The notes under the pieces are model-generated. The model worked only from the letters and a program-made list of their open reading frames with translations. It made no database searches and was not told the DNA's origin. From Marinilabilia sp. (GTDB taxonomy: Bacteria; Bacteroidota; Bacteroidia; Bacteroidales; Marinilabiliaceae), in the NCBI RefSeq assembly GCF_016278715.1, contig NZ_JADQBH010000265.1:1-34082 (forward strand): a DNA stretch of 34,082 bases, written 5' to 3'. Shown here in pieces: positions 9,207 through 16,666 of this stretch. A program made the position numbers and the translations under genes. Every line of letters begins with the position of its first letter. The first letter of the stretch is position 1.

Positions 9207-9273
9207 TACCTGTTTTCCTTACTTTAACTCTCTGAATCATTCCAGACTATTTGGTTGAAAAAACAACATTATT

Positions 9274-9765
9274 ATGAGCCGCTACAGAACAATCCAACAG
9301 TGGTACGAAATTTTGAGTAACCGCCTAAAAGGTGCTCCACGGGAAAGCATCAGATTTTACAGCCTCGAAGCCTTTCCCCGTCTGATGCACCACCTGGAAA
9401 CGCATAAAGCTGATTGCGAGGTTTGCCGTGAGCACTTTGATTTGCTTGATGAAATGAGTTTCGAATTGGGTCGGTGGATGAAAACAGATGCCCCTGAAAT
9501 GGTGAATTTTCAGGCCGAACTTGAAGACAGTGTCCGCCATTTGCGCACAGAGCATAAAGTGTTTCCTAAGGGCCTGTGGTTGTCGCGTTTTGTGTTGATG
9601 GGAATTCTTGTTGGTGTGCTCGGAGCACTGCTTACCATTGTGGTGGTGGCAGGTGTGGTTATAGGAGGGGTTTTGCTCACCGGAGCCTTTATTGGAATGC
9701 TGGTGGGTTGGTTGGCCGGAAAAAATAAGGAACGAAAAATTAGAAAACAAAACCGGCTTTATTAA
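9274..9765 (+). CDS. Small membrane protein with zinc-anti-sigma-like HxxxCxxC motif
   Basis: This is a 163-residue protein I do not recognise by name. The soluble N-terminal part (about 1-100) contains His44-x3-Cys48-x2-Cys51 within HLETHKADCEVCREH, the spacing of the zinc-binding anti-sigma (ZAS) signature. Residues about 103-149 are strongly hydrophobic and form probably two membrane helices with glycine-rich packing (VVVAGVVIGGVLLTG), ending in a basic tail (KNKERKIRKQNRLY). Canonical ZAS anti-sigma factors have one membrane helix and lie next to an ECF sigma gene. Here there are two helices and no sigma gene nearby, so an anti-sigma role is a hypothesis. The gene is isolated between the pnp terminator and a prolyl oligopeptidase gene. 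No promoter consensus was found. Confidence 0.7.
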   Translation: MSRYRTIQQWYEILSNRLKGAPRESIRFYSLEAFPRLMHHLETHKADCEVCREHFDLLDEMSFELGRWMKTDAPEMVNFQAELEDSVRHLRTEHKVFPKGLWLSRFVLMGILVGVLGALLTIVVVAGVVIGGVLLTGAFIGMLVGWLAGKNKERKIRKQNRLY

Positions 9766-9997
9766 TTATATGAGTGTGGTTTGAAAAGATGCTTTTTAGA
9801 CCGGGCTCTTATATCAAAATCCAATATCCCTTGAGAATAATCCAAACGCAATGTAACCCTACGTTAGAACTGTGGATTATGAAAGACGCAAAAGCTTTAT
9901 TATCAAATAGATGGAATTAATGACTCCGGTCATCAATTGACTCGATATCAGCTCGTTAAGAGCGACTCGTAGAGTTTTAGAATCAAAAGTATAAAAA

Positions 9998-12121
9998 ATG
10001 AACTATCGTAATTTAATTTTCCCGGTGCTTGCTATGGCAACATTTTCTTCCTGTAAGGATAAAGGTCCGGATACACCTGATTATCCCGAAACTAAAAAAG
10101 TCGATACTGTGGATGTTTATTATGGCACAGAAGTGCCTGACCCTTACCGTTGGCTTGAAGACGACCAGTCGGAAGAAACTGAGGATTGGGTACAGCGTCA
10201 GGTAAAAGTCACCAATCAGTATCTGGGTGAAATTCCGTTTCGGGACAAAATCAAAACCCGGCTTACCGAGGTGTGGAATTACCAAAAAGAAGGGACACCT
10301 GTTCGCAAAGGGAATTATTGGTTTTTTATGCGAAACAATGGACTTCAGAATCAATATGTCATGTATGTGAAAGAAGGCCGTGATGGTGAAGAGCGTGTAT
10401 TGCTTGACCCCAATAAATTATCTGAAGACGGTACTGTTGCCCTCTCCGATTATGCTGTTTCGGAAGAGGGAAACTATATGGCCTATTCTATTTCCAGGGG
10501 AGGCTCTGATTGGAACGAGGTTTACGTGAAAGATGTTGCAACCGGTGAGAATCTTGATGACCATTTAGAGTGGGTGAAATTTTCTGAAATTTCATGGTTT
10601 GGTGAAGAGGGATTTGTCTACAGTCGCTATGATGCTCCGGACAAAGGAGAAGAGCTAACCAATGTGAACGAATTTCAGCAGGTATATTATCACAAGGTCG
10701 GAGATGATCAGTCCGTAGACCGTTTGATTTTTAAAGACCCTGTGGATGGTTTACGAAATTATACTGCTGTGGTGGATGATGATAAGGAGAATATTATTCT
10801 TACAGGAAGTGAATCCACCAGCAATAACTCTTTTCTGATAAAAGGATGGAACCAGCAGGAGTGGATGATTGCTGATACGACCTTCGAAAATAATACCAGC
10901 TACCTGGGAACTGTGAACGGAGAATATTGGGTGTTGACTGATTTTGAGGCTCCCCGCTACAGGGTGATGGCCATTGATCCCGATAACCCGGCCATAGAAA
11001 ACTGGGTGGAAGTGGTTCCGGAAAAAGCAGATGTTCTGGAAGCCGTTGAACTCTCCAAATCATTTGCTGTTGGGCACTACATGGTAGATGCCGAATCAAA
11101 ACTTGTGATCTTTGACTTCTCCGGAGAGCAGCTGAGCGAAATTGCTTTGCCGGGGAGAGGTTCCGTTGATGCCCTGCGGGGCATACGCGAAAACGACCAA
11201 CTGTTTTATTCTTTTGATTCTTATAGTATTCCCAGTCAGGTAATTGAATACGATCTTGAAACAAATGAGAGCACGGTTGTTTTTGAACCTTCCGTGGACT
11301 TTGATGGGGATAATTATGAAACCAAACTGGTATTTGTTGAAGCGGAAGACGGGGCTCAGGTGCCGTTGCATATTGTACATAAAAAGGGAATTGAGCTTGA
11401 TGGCAATAATCCGTTAATGCTGTATGGATATGGCGGTTTCAATGTTGTATATGCTCCCGGTTTTGATGTAAGGTTGATTCCGTGGCTTGAGAATGGAGGT
11501 GTTTATGTGAATGCTCACATCCGTGGAGGAGGAGAATATGGTGAAGACTGGCATCAGGGAGGAACAAAGCTCAACAAACAGCGGGTTTTTGATGATTTTA
11601 TTCTTTCTGCTGAGAAGTTGATTGAAATGGGATATACTAATTCTGAAAAAATAGCAATTCGGGGTGGATCCAACGGAGGGTTGTTGCTTGGCGCTGTTGT
11701 GAATCAGCGGCCAGAACTGTTTCAGGTATCTCTCCCCGCAGTTGGGGTGATGGATATGTTGCGTTATCATAAGTTTACCATTGGCTGGGCATGGGCCGGT
11801 GACTACGGACGCAGCGATGAAAGTGAGGAAATGTTTCGTTACTTGTATGACTATTCCCCCGTTCACAATATACAGACTGGTGTTGATTATCCCGCAACAC
11901 TCGTATTCACGGCTGACCATGACGATCGCGTGGTGCCGGCCCACTCTTTTAAATACATTGCCACCCTTCAGGAGAAATATAAAGGCGAAAACCCGATGCT
12001 TATTCGCATTGAGACAAAAGCTGGACACGGAGCGGGCAAACCTGTTGCCAAACAAATTGAGGAGGTGGCAGATATGTATGCCTTTACTTTTTACAATATG
12101 GGTGTGACACCTTATAAATAG
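9998..12121 (+). CDS. Prolyl oligopeptidase family S9A serine peptidase, lipoprotein
   Basis: This enzyme cleaves short peptides after proline. The 707-residue length fits S9A. The N-terminal signal ends in a lipobox (ATFSSC, Cys19), so the enzyme is membrane-anchored in the envelope. Before the catalytic domain comes the DPYRWLED motif and a seven-bladed propeller (about residues 80-420). The alpha/beta hydrolase domain carries the triad Ser558 (GGSNGG), Asp642 (ADHDDRV, followed by the substrate-binding Arg644) and His677 (AGHGAGK). This is nearly the same numbering as porcine POP (554/641/680). NGGVYVNAHIRGGGEYGEDWH is also typical. It is a single gene with 232 bases before it. Peptide scavenging in the periplasm or at the surface is inferred. 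Confidence 0.95.
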   Translation: MNYRNLIFPVLAMATFSSCKDKGPDTPDYPETKKVDTVDVYYGTEVPDPYRWLEDDQSEETEDWVQRQVKVTNQYLGEIPFRDKIKTRLTEVWNYQKEGTPVRKGNYWFFMRNNGLQNQYVMYVKEGRDGEERVLLDPNKLSEDGTVALSDYAVSEEGNYMAYSISRGGSDWNEVYVKDVATGENLDDHLEWVKFSEISWFGEEGFVYSRYDAPDKGEELTNVNEFQQVYYHKVGDDQSVDRLIFKDPVDGLRNYTAVVDDDKENIILTGSESTSNNSFLIKGWNQQEWMIADTTFENNTSYLGTVNGEYWVLTDFEAPRYRVMAIDPDNPAIENWVEVVPEKADVLEAVELSKSFAVGHYMVDAESKLVIFDFSGEQLSEIALPGRGSVDALRGIRENDQLFYSFDSYSIPSQVIEYDLETNESTVVFEPSVDFDGDNYETKLVFVEAEDGAQVPLHIVHKKGIELDGNNPLMLYGYGGFNVVYAPGFDVRLIPWLENGGVYVNAHIRGGGEYGEDWHQGGTKLNKQRVFDDFILSAEKLIEMGYTNSEKIAIRGGSNGGLLLGAVVNQRPELFQVSLPAVGVMDMLRYHKFTIGWAWAGDYGRSDESEEMFRYLYDYSPVHNIQTGVDYPATLVFTADHDDRVVPAHSFKYIATLQEKYKGENPMLIRIETKAGHGAGKPVAKQIEEVADMYAFTFYNMGVTPYK

Positions 12122-12443
12122 CCTGAAGGCGTAAAAAAAACAGACAAAAGCTTTATTTTGTCATTTAAAAAACTTATTATTGTAAATAGTCTGTGTGAAA
12201 AAGAAAATTTGTATTGTTTGATAACAGAATATTTTTCACAAAGAAGGCTCTCAGCAAGGAGAATTAAAAATGAAGGATAAGGTGTAAAAGTCTGTTTTAG
12301 TTGCCTTCTGCCAGAAGTGGTTTTGGATAGTATTAATTTAAATATTAGATTATTACGGGTCAAATCAATATTCAGATTTTATCTAAAGTGAATAATCTTC
12401 CGGTGACATGTTATTTTTTTGTTGAAAAACTTCAGCGATTGCC
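12122..12443. other. Non-coding stretch between prolyl oligopeptidase and OmpA/TPR lipoprotein genes
   Basis: No credible gene is present. Two inverted repeats are visible. GACAAAA/TTTTGTC (12143-12149 with 12156-12162) lies shortly after the peptidase stop. TGTGAAAAA/TTTTTCACA (12194-12202 with 12232-12240) encloses 29 bases. The first may weakly terminate the peptidase transcript, but it lacks a clean T-run. The tandem promoters of the next gene follow at 12418-12502. Confidence 0.5.
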
Positions 12444-12451
12444 TATATTTG
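12418..12451 (+). promoter_or_regulatory. Promoter P1 of OmpA/TPR lipoprotein gene
   Basis: TTTG at 12418-12421, 22 bases, then TATATTTG at 12444-12451, matching the Bacteroidota consensus. Confidence 0.75.
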
Positions 12452-12463
12452 TATTAAATCGTG

Positions 12464-12502
12464 TTTGAAGTATTTCATTTTTTAAAAACATTCCTAAATT
12501 TG
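12464..12502 (+). promoter_or_regulatory. Promoter P2 of OmpA/TPR lipoprotein gene
   Basis: TAAATTTG at 12495-12502 is a perfect -7 element. The nearest TTTG (12464-12467) is 27 bases away, longer than ideal. It lies 51 bases downstream of P1 and 46 bases before the ATG. Confidence 0.6.
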
Positions 12503-12548
12503 TATAGAAGATAGGATTTATTCAAGAACAAATAATTCGGTTAACATT

Positions 12549-14273
12549 ATGAAAAGAACAAGAATCAATCTTTTTGCGACTGTTGCACTTGCTGCTTTGC
12601 TGGCCAGCTGTTCCGGTCTGGATAAGATGAAAGACAACGCACCAGACATTAATTATACTGTGACTCCTGAAGTGTTGGAAGTACATGGTGGTCAGGTGCC
12701 TGTAACCATCAAGGTACAAGTACCGGGTGGCTACTTCGATAAGAAGACTGAAATTACTGCAACTCCGGTTCTGGTTTATGACGGAGGCGAAACTGCTTAT
12801 GCTCCCTACCAATTGCAGGGTGAAAGCGTGGATGGGAATGCAAAAGTTATTTCTTATGCTAATGGTGGACAGTTTACCTATGAAGGAACTGTGGACTATA
12901 ATGAAAACATGAGAGTTTCTGATCTGGTAGTGAGAATTACTGCAACTCGTGGTAGTTCTACTCTTGATTTTGAACCGGTGAAAATTGCTGAAGGTGTAAT
13001 TTCAACTTCTCAGTTGCTCGGAAAAAAAGGTGCTATCGCTGCTCTTGGTGAGGACAATTTCCAGAGAGTCACTCCTGAGGTAGGTGAAGCTGATATTCAT
13101 TACCTGATTCAGCGTTCAAATGTTCGCAATGCTGAGTTGAGAAAGGATGATATCAAAACTCTTTCTGAATTCGTGAAAGCAGCCAAAGAAGCTGAAAACA
13201 AGGAATTCAAAGGTGTTAATATTTCAGCTTATGCTTCTCCCGACGGCCCTATTGATTTGAACACTCGTTTGGCCGGTGAGCGTGAAGCTTCTGCCAAGAA
13301 ATATCTTGAGGGTGCTTTGAAAAAAGCCGGTGTCGAAGATGTTACGGCTGAAGATTTCTTCGAATTGCGTAATACTCCCGAAGACTGGGAAGGCTTTAAG
13401 GCACTTGTTGAGAAGAGCGACATCGAGGACAAAGAAGTAATTCTGCGTGTTCTTTCAACATACAACGACCCTGAAGTTCGCGAAACAGAAATAAAGAATA
13501 TGGCTGCTACTTACAAGGTACTTGCTGATGATATTCTTCCTGAATTGCGTCGTTCAAAACTAAATGTTAATGTAGAAGTTATTGGTAAGTCTGATGATGA
13601 AATTTCTGAATTGGCTTCTTCTTCTCCTGAAGAGTTGAAACTTGAAGAACTTCTTTATGCAGCTACTCTGACTGAAGACCTTGACGAGCAACTTGCTATT
13701 TACAAGTCTACCCTGGATCAGCATTCAGACTGCTGGAGAGCTCAGAACAATATTGGTGTGGTTCTCTTCAAACAAGGTGATGTTGACGGTGCTAAAGTTG
13801 CCTTTGAAAAAGCCAATGAGATGAAAGCCAACGAGCCTGTGGTTGTAAATAACCTTGGTGTAGTAGCTCTTTATGAAGATGATGTTGAAGCCGCCAAAGA
13901 ATACTTTGACTCAGCTGCCGGTGCCGGTGCTGCTTTAGATAACAACCTTGGTGTATTGGCCATTTACAATGGCAACTACGACGAGGCTACTCGTTATTTT
14001 GCAAACAGCAACAACTGTAACGCTGCTTTGGCTAAGATTTTGAACGGAAACTATGACGCTGCTTTGGCTACCTTGAATGCCAATAAAGCAGAGGTTGGTA
14101 TTAAGTACTACCTGAAAGCAATTATTGGTGCACGTCAGAATGATACTGATATGTTGTTCGAAAACCTTGGTAAAGCTGTTGAGCTTGATGGTTCCCTGAA
14201 AGAAGTTGCTGCAACTGATATGGAATTTGCACGCTACTTTGAAGATGCTTCTTTCAAAGAAATCGTTCAATAA
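12549..14273 (+). CDS. OmpA-like / TPR envelope lipoprotein (574 aa)
   Basis: The signal peptide ends in the lipobox LLASC (Cys21), so this is an anchored envelope lipoprotein. After a beta-rich N-terminal region (about 30-165) comes an OmpA-like segment with ISAYASPDGPIDLNTRLAGER, resembling the peptidoglycan-binding NxxLSxxRA helix. A long helical stretch (about 255-345) interrupts this domain before its last strand (LNVNVEVIGKSDDE). The C-terminal third contains TPR-like units (WRAQNNIGVVLFKQGDVDGAK, VVNNLGVVALYEDDVEAAK, LDNNLGVLAIYNGNYDEA, then shorter degenerate ones). Codon choice leans to a narrow set (GCT, GGT, GAA, AAG) more than in neighbouring genes. Together with tandem promoters and a strong terminator, this suggests high expression. 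Similar OmpA-TPR proteins are common in Bacteroidales. A role in outer-membrane to peptidoglycan attachment is inferred. Confidence 0.82.
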   Translation: MKRTRINLFATVALAALLASCSGLDKMKDNAPDINYTVTPEVLEVHGGQVPVTIKVQVPGGYFDKKTEITATPVLVYDGGETAYAPYQLQGESVDGNAKVISYANGGQFTYEGTVDYNENMRVSDLVVRITATRGSSTLDFEPVKIAEGVISTSQLLGKKGAIAALGEDNFQRVTPEVGEADIHYLIQRSNVRNAELRKDDIKTLSEFVKAAKEAENKEFKGVNISAYASPDGPIDLNTRLAGEREASAKKYLEGALKKAGVEDVTAEDFFELRNTPEDWEGFKALVEKSDIEDKEVILRVLSTYNDPEVRETEIKNMAATYKVLADDILPELRRSKLNVNVEVIGKSDDEISELASSSPEELKLEELLYAATLTEDLDEQLAIYKSTLDQHSDCWRAQNNIGVVLFKQGDVDGAKVAFEKANEMKANEPVVVNNLGVVALYEDDVEAAKEYFDSAAGAGAALDNNLGVLAIYNGNYDEATRYFANSNNCNAALAKILNGNYDAALATLNANKAEVGIKYYLKAIIGARQNDTDMLFENLGKAVELDGSLKEVAATDMEFARYFEDASFKEIVQ

Positions 14274-14303
14274 ATTATAAGGTTGTAAATCCTTTACGAT
14301 ATT

Positions 14304-14334
14304 AAAAAGGCTGCCGTTTGGCAGCCTTTTTTTT
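14304..14334 (+). terminator. Intrinsic terminator after OmpA/TPR lipoprotein gene
   Basis: A perfect 12-bp stem AAAAAGGCTGCC/GGCAGCCTTTTT with a GTTT loop, ending in a run of eight T. Its A-rich left arm could also serve the converging minus-strand methyltransferase gene. Confidence 0.92.
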
Positions 14335-14489
14335 GCGATTTACGTAACTATAGAATAATAATTGTTAAGTAAGGAAAGGAGTATGACGTTGTAATTTCTT
14401 TAGCCCCGCAATACTTGTCCAGAAATTTAAAGTGTAAGTTTCTTGGTTTGTGGAGTGTGATCCATTCAATCTTGTGGCTGTTCCCGGAT

Positions 14490-15029
14490 TCAATCCTTAT
14501 CACTTAACCATTTGCCGGCCAATTCCCAAAGAACAATTCCTGCAGTTACTGAAACATTGAAAGAGTGTTTGGTTCCAAATTGTGGGATTTCCAGACACAG
14601 GTCACATTGGTCAATTACCTCCTGCGCTACTCCTTTTACTTCATTTCCCAGAATGACAGCATATTTTGATTTTGTCTCCGGTTCAAATTGTTTCAACGAA
14701 ATACTTCCTTCGACCTGTTCAATTCCTATAAGTAAATACTCCTCCTGTTTCAACTTTTCTATGGCCTCTGTTGTTTCATTAAAGTATTGCCATTTCACCG
14801 AATCTTCAGCTCCAAGAGCTGTTTTGTGAATCTCTTTATGAGGTGGTGTTGAGGTGATGCCACAGAGGTAAACGGCCTCCAGGCGAAAGGCATCTGAAGT
14901 GCGAAATATACTTCCTACATTATGAAGACTTCTTATGTTGTCCAGAACGACAATAATGGGTGTTTTGGTAGATTCTTTGAATTGGTTCACAGAAATTCTG
15001 CCCAGTTCATTGAGTTTAAGTTTTCGCAT
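14490..15029 (-). CDS. SpoU/TrmH-family RNA 2'-O-methyltransferase (179 aa)
   Basis: This is a SPOUT-class, SAM-dependent ribose 2'-O-methyltransferase of tRNA or rRNA. The three conserved motifs are visible: motif 1 VVLDNIRSLHNVGSIFRTSDAF, motif 2 YAVILGNEVKGVAQEV, and motif 3 CLEIPQFGTKHSFNVSVTAGIVLWE, which form the knotted cofactor site and its catalytic Arg. At 179 residues it consists of the catalytic domain only, without the N-terminal substrate-binding extension of RlmB. The ATG at 15029 was chosen over a TTG at 15044 because the TTG lies inside the promoter -7 box. The target nucleotide (for example tRNA G18) cannot be read from sequence. It is transcribed divergently from sucC. Confidence 0.9.
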   Translation of the reverse strand: MRKLKLNELGRISVNQFKESTKTPIIVVLDNIRSLHNVGSIFRTSDAFRLEAVYLCGITSTPPHKEIHKTALGAEDSVKWQYFNETTEAIEKLKQEEYLLIGIEQVEGSISLKQFEPETKSKYAVILGNEVKGVAQEVIDQCDLCLEIPQFGTKHSFNVSVTAGIVLWELAGKWLSDKD

Positions 15030-15041
15030 TTTTTTAAGAAA

Positions 15042-15073
15042 CAAAATTAGATAAACTCTTTTAGTCAGACCAA
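15042..15073 (-). promoter_or_regulatory. Promoter of TrmH-family gene (minus strand)
   Basis: On the minus strand TTG (15071-15073), 21 bases, then TAATTTTG (15042-15049), a good TAnnTTTG match. Initiation a few bases downstream would leave a leader of only about 5-8 bases before the ATG at 15029. Confidence 0.65.
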
Positions 15074-15117
15074 GAAATTAGCAGTTAATCATATTTTTTT
15101 TACAAAAAATCTACTTT

Positions 15118-16305
15118 ATGAATATTCATGAGTATCAGGCCAAGGCTATATTGAAACAAAATGGGGTTACCATTCAGGAGGGAATTACTGCTGATTCAGC
15201 TGATGAAGCTGTTGAGGCTGCAAAACAATTACAAAAACAAACCGAAACCAGTTGGTGGGTGTTGAAAGCTCAGATACATGCCGGAGGAAGAGGTAAAGGG
15301 GGTGGCGTGAAGCTTGCAAAGAGTCTGGATGAAGTCCGCACTCTTGCAGGAGAAATGTTGGGGATGCAACTGGTGACCCATCAAACCGGATCCGAGGGAA
15401 AAACAGTAAGAAAAATTTTGGTTGCTCAGGACGTATACTATCCCGGGTCGTCAGAAAGAAAAGAATATTACATGAGTGTGTTACTCAACCGGGAAACCGG
15501 AAAAAACACCATCATGTACTCGGCCGAAGGAGGCGTTGATATAGAAGAGGTGGCCGATAAAACTCCGGAGTTGATTTTTAAAGAAGAGATTGACCCCGGA
15601 GGAGGAGTATTGCCATTTCAGGCGCGGAAGATTGCTTTTAATCTGGGGCTTGAAGGTCAGGCTTTCAAAGAAATGACAAAATTCGTGGCTGCCCTATACC
15701 GGGCTTATGTATCGGTAGATGCATCGCTTTTTGAGATTAATCCTGTCCTTAAAACCACAGATGATAAGATTCTGGCTGTAGATGCAAAAGTAAATCTGGA
15801 TGACAATGCTCTGTACCGACATCCGGATCTTGCTGAAATGCGTGATTTGAAGGAGGAGGATGCCACCGAAACGGAAGCCGCAAAGAATAACCTGAATTTT
15901 GTTAAGCTTGACGGAAATGTGGGTTGTATGGTCAATGGTGCCGGACTGGCAATGGCTACCATGGATATTATTAAATTATCAGGTGGAGAACCAGCAAACT
16001 TTCTTGATGTGGGGGGGAGTGCCAATGCCAAAACAGTTGAAGCGGGATTAAAAATTATCCTTTCCGATTCTGCCGTAAAAGCTGTATTGATAAATGTTTT
16101 CGGAGGTATTGTGCGCTGCGACAGAGTGGCTTCCGGTGTTGTAGAGGCGTACAAAAATCTGGGAGATATACAGGTTCCTGTTATTGTAAGGCTTCAGGGA
16201 ACAAATGCTGAAGAAGGGAAGGCAGTTATTGACAATTCTGGATTGAAAGTACGGTCGGCTATTACTTTAAAGGAGGCTGCTGATATTGTAAAAGAAGTTG
16301 TTTAA
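15118..16305 (+). CDS. sucC: Succinyl-CoA synthetase (ADP-forming) beta subunit
   Basis: The beta subunit of the alpha/beta ligase converts succinyl-CoA, ADP and Pi to succinate, ATP and CoA, in the TCA cycle or the reverse direction. The 395-residue protein starts with MNIHEYQAKAIL, typical for SucC. It has the ATP-grasp features KAQIHAGGRGKGGGVKLAKS, the SLFEINPVL and AVDAKVNLDDNALYRHP metal-binding segments, and the C-terminal ligase motifs NFLDVGGSA and VFGGIVRCDRVA. The alpha subunit gene sucD is not adjacent on either side and must lie elsewhere. The upstream gene is divergent and a MITE-like repeat begins 13 bases after the stop, so the gene is transcribed alone. No clear TAnnTTTG promoter is visible in the 88 bases upstream. 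Confidence 0.96.
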   Translation: MNIHEYQAKAILKQNGVTIQEGITADSADEAVEAAKQLQKQTETSWWVLKAQIHAGGRGKGGGVKLAKSLDEVRTLAGEMLGMQLVTHQTGSEGKTVRKILVAQDVYYPGSSERKEYYMSVLLNRETGKNTIMYSAEGGVDIEEVADKTPELIFKEEIDPGGGVLPFQARKIAFNLGLEGQAFKEMTKFVAALYRAYVSVDASLFEINPVLKTTDDKILAVDAKVNLDDNALYRHPDLAEMRDLKEEDATETEAAKNNLNFVKLDGNVGCMVNGAGLAMATMDIIKLSGGEPANFLDVGGSANAKTVEAGLKIILSDSAVKAVLINVFGGIVRCDRVASGVVEAYKNLGDIQVPVIVRLQGTNAEEGKAVIDNSGLKVRSAITLKEAADIVKEVV

Positions 16306-16317
16306 GGCTTGTAATCA

Positions 16318-16453
16318 CAAATAGTCCGTTAAAAAAGCTTCAACGCAGAGAAGCAATGACGCAAATTTTTTAGTATGAGTGAGTTGTGGCTTGGGCGCCT
16401 GACTTCGGAATGGATTGAATGTCAATTGATTGTAGAGGTTTAACGGAGTCTTG
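16318..16453 (+). mobile_element. MITE-like element copy R1 (after sucC)
   Basis: This 136-bp non-coding element is related to copies at 23035-23179 and 27600-27746 (reverse orientation). Its left end CAAATAGTCCGTTAAA and right end, read from the other strand, CAAGACTCCGTTAAA form imperfect terminal inverted repeats. The interior shares the blocks AACGCAGAG, AATGACGCAAA and TATGAGTGAGTTGTG with the other copies. It lacks the internal CCCGAAGCTTCGGG hairpin of the other two copies. Flanks show no convincing target duplication, suggesting an older or decayed copy. No coding capacity. Confidence 0.75.
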
Positions 16454-16618
16454 AATGAAGTTTGATGATTGTTTTTGATTTACTATTGTTCGGAGAAACT
16501 TATTTCTTAAAAAAGATTGCTTCCCTTTGTCCGGAATGTTCCCTCATTGATAAAGCAGTGAAGCAATCTAAATCTTTACTTTCCAATTTTCCCGACCAAT
16601 AATGTTTAGGAATAAAAG

Positions 16619-16660
16619 AACCCCGAAAAACACCTTTTAAGATGATTTTACGGGGTTTTT
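16619..16660. terminator. Bidirectional terminator between sucC and arginine deiminase genes
   Basis: AACCCCG (16619-16625) pairs with CGGGGTT (16651-16657). Inner AAAA/TTTT pairing extends the stem across a bulged A. T-rich sequence follows on the plus strand, and TTCTTTTATT follows on the minus strand just after the arginine deiminase stop (16667). It mainly serves the minus-strand gene. Confidence 0.7.
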
Positions 16661-16666
16661 GCTGTT

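Noticed and set aside
9900-9980. CTCG-rich inverted words (GCTCGTTAAGAGC) before the prolyl oligopeptidase gene as a promoter or operator
   Set aside because: The stem is only four pairs and no TAnnTTTG box accompanies it.
11414-12055. 213-codon open frame on the minus strand inside the prolyl oligopeptidase gene
   Set aside because: It is antisense to the catalytic domain, with no recognisable domain or initiation context.
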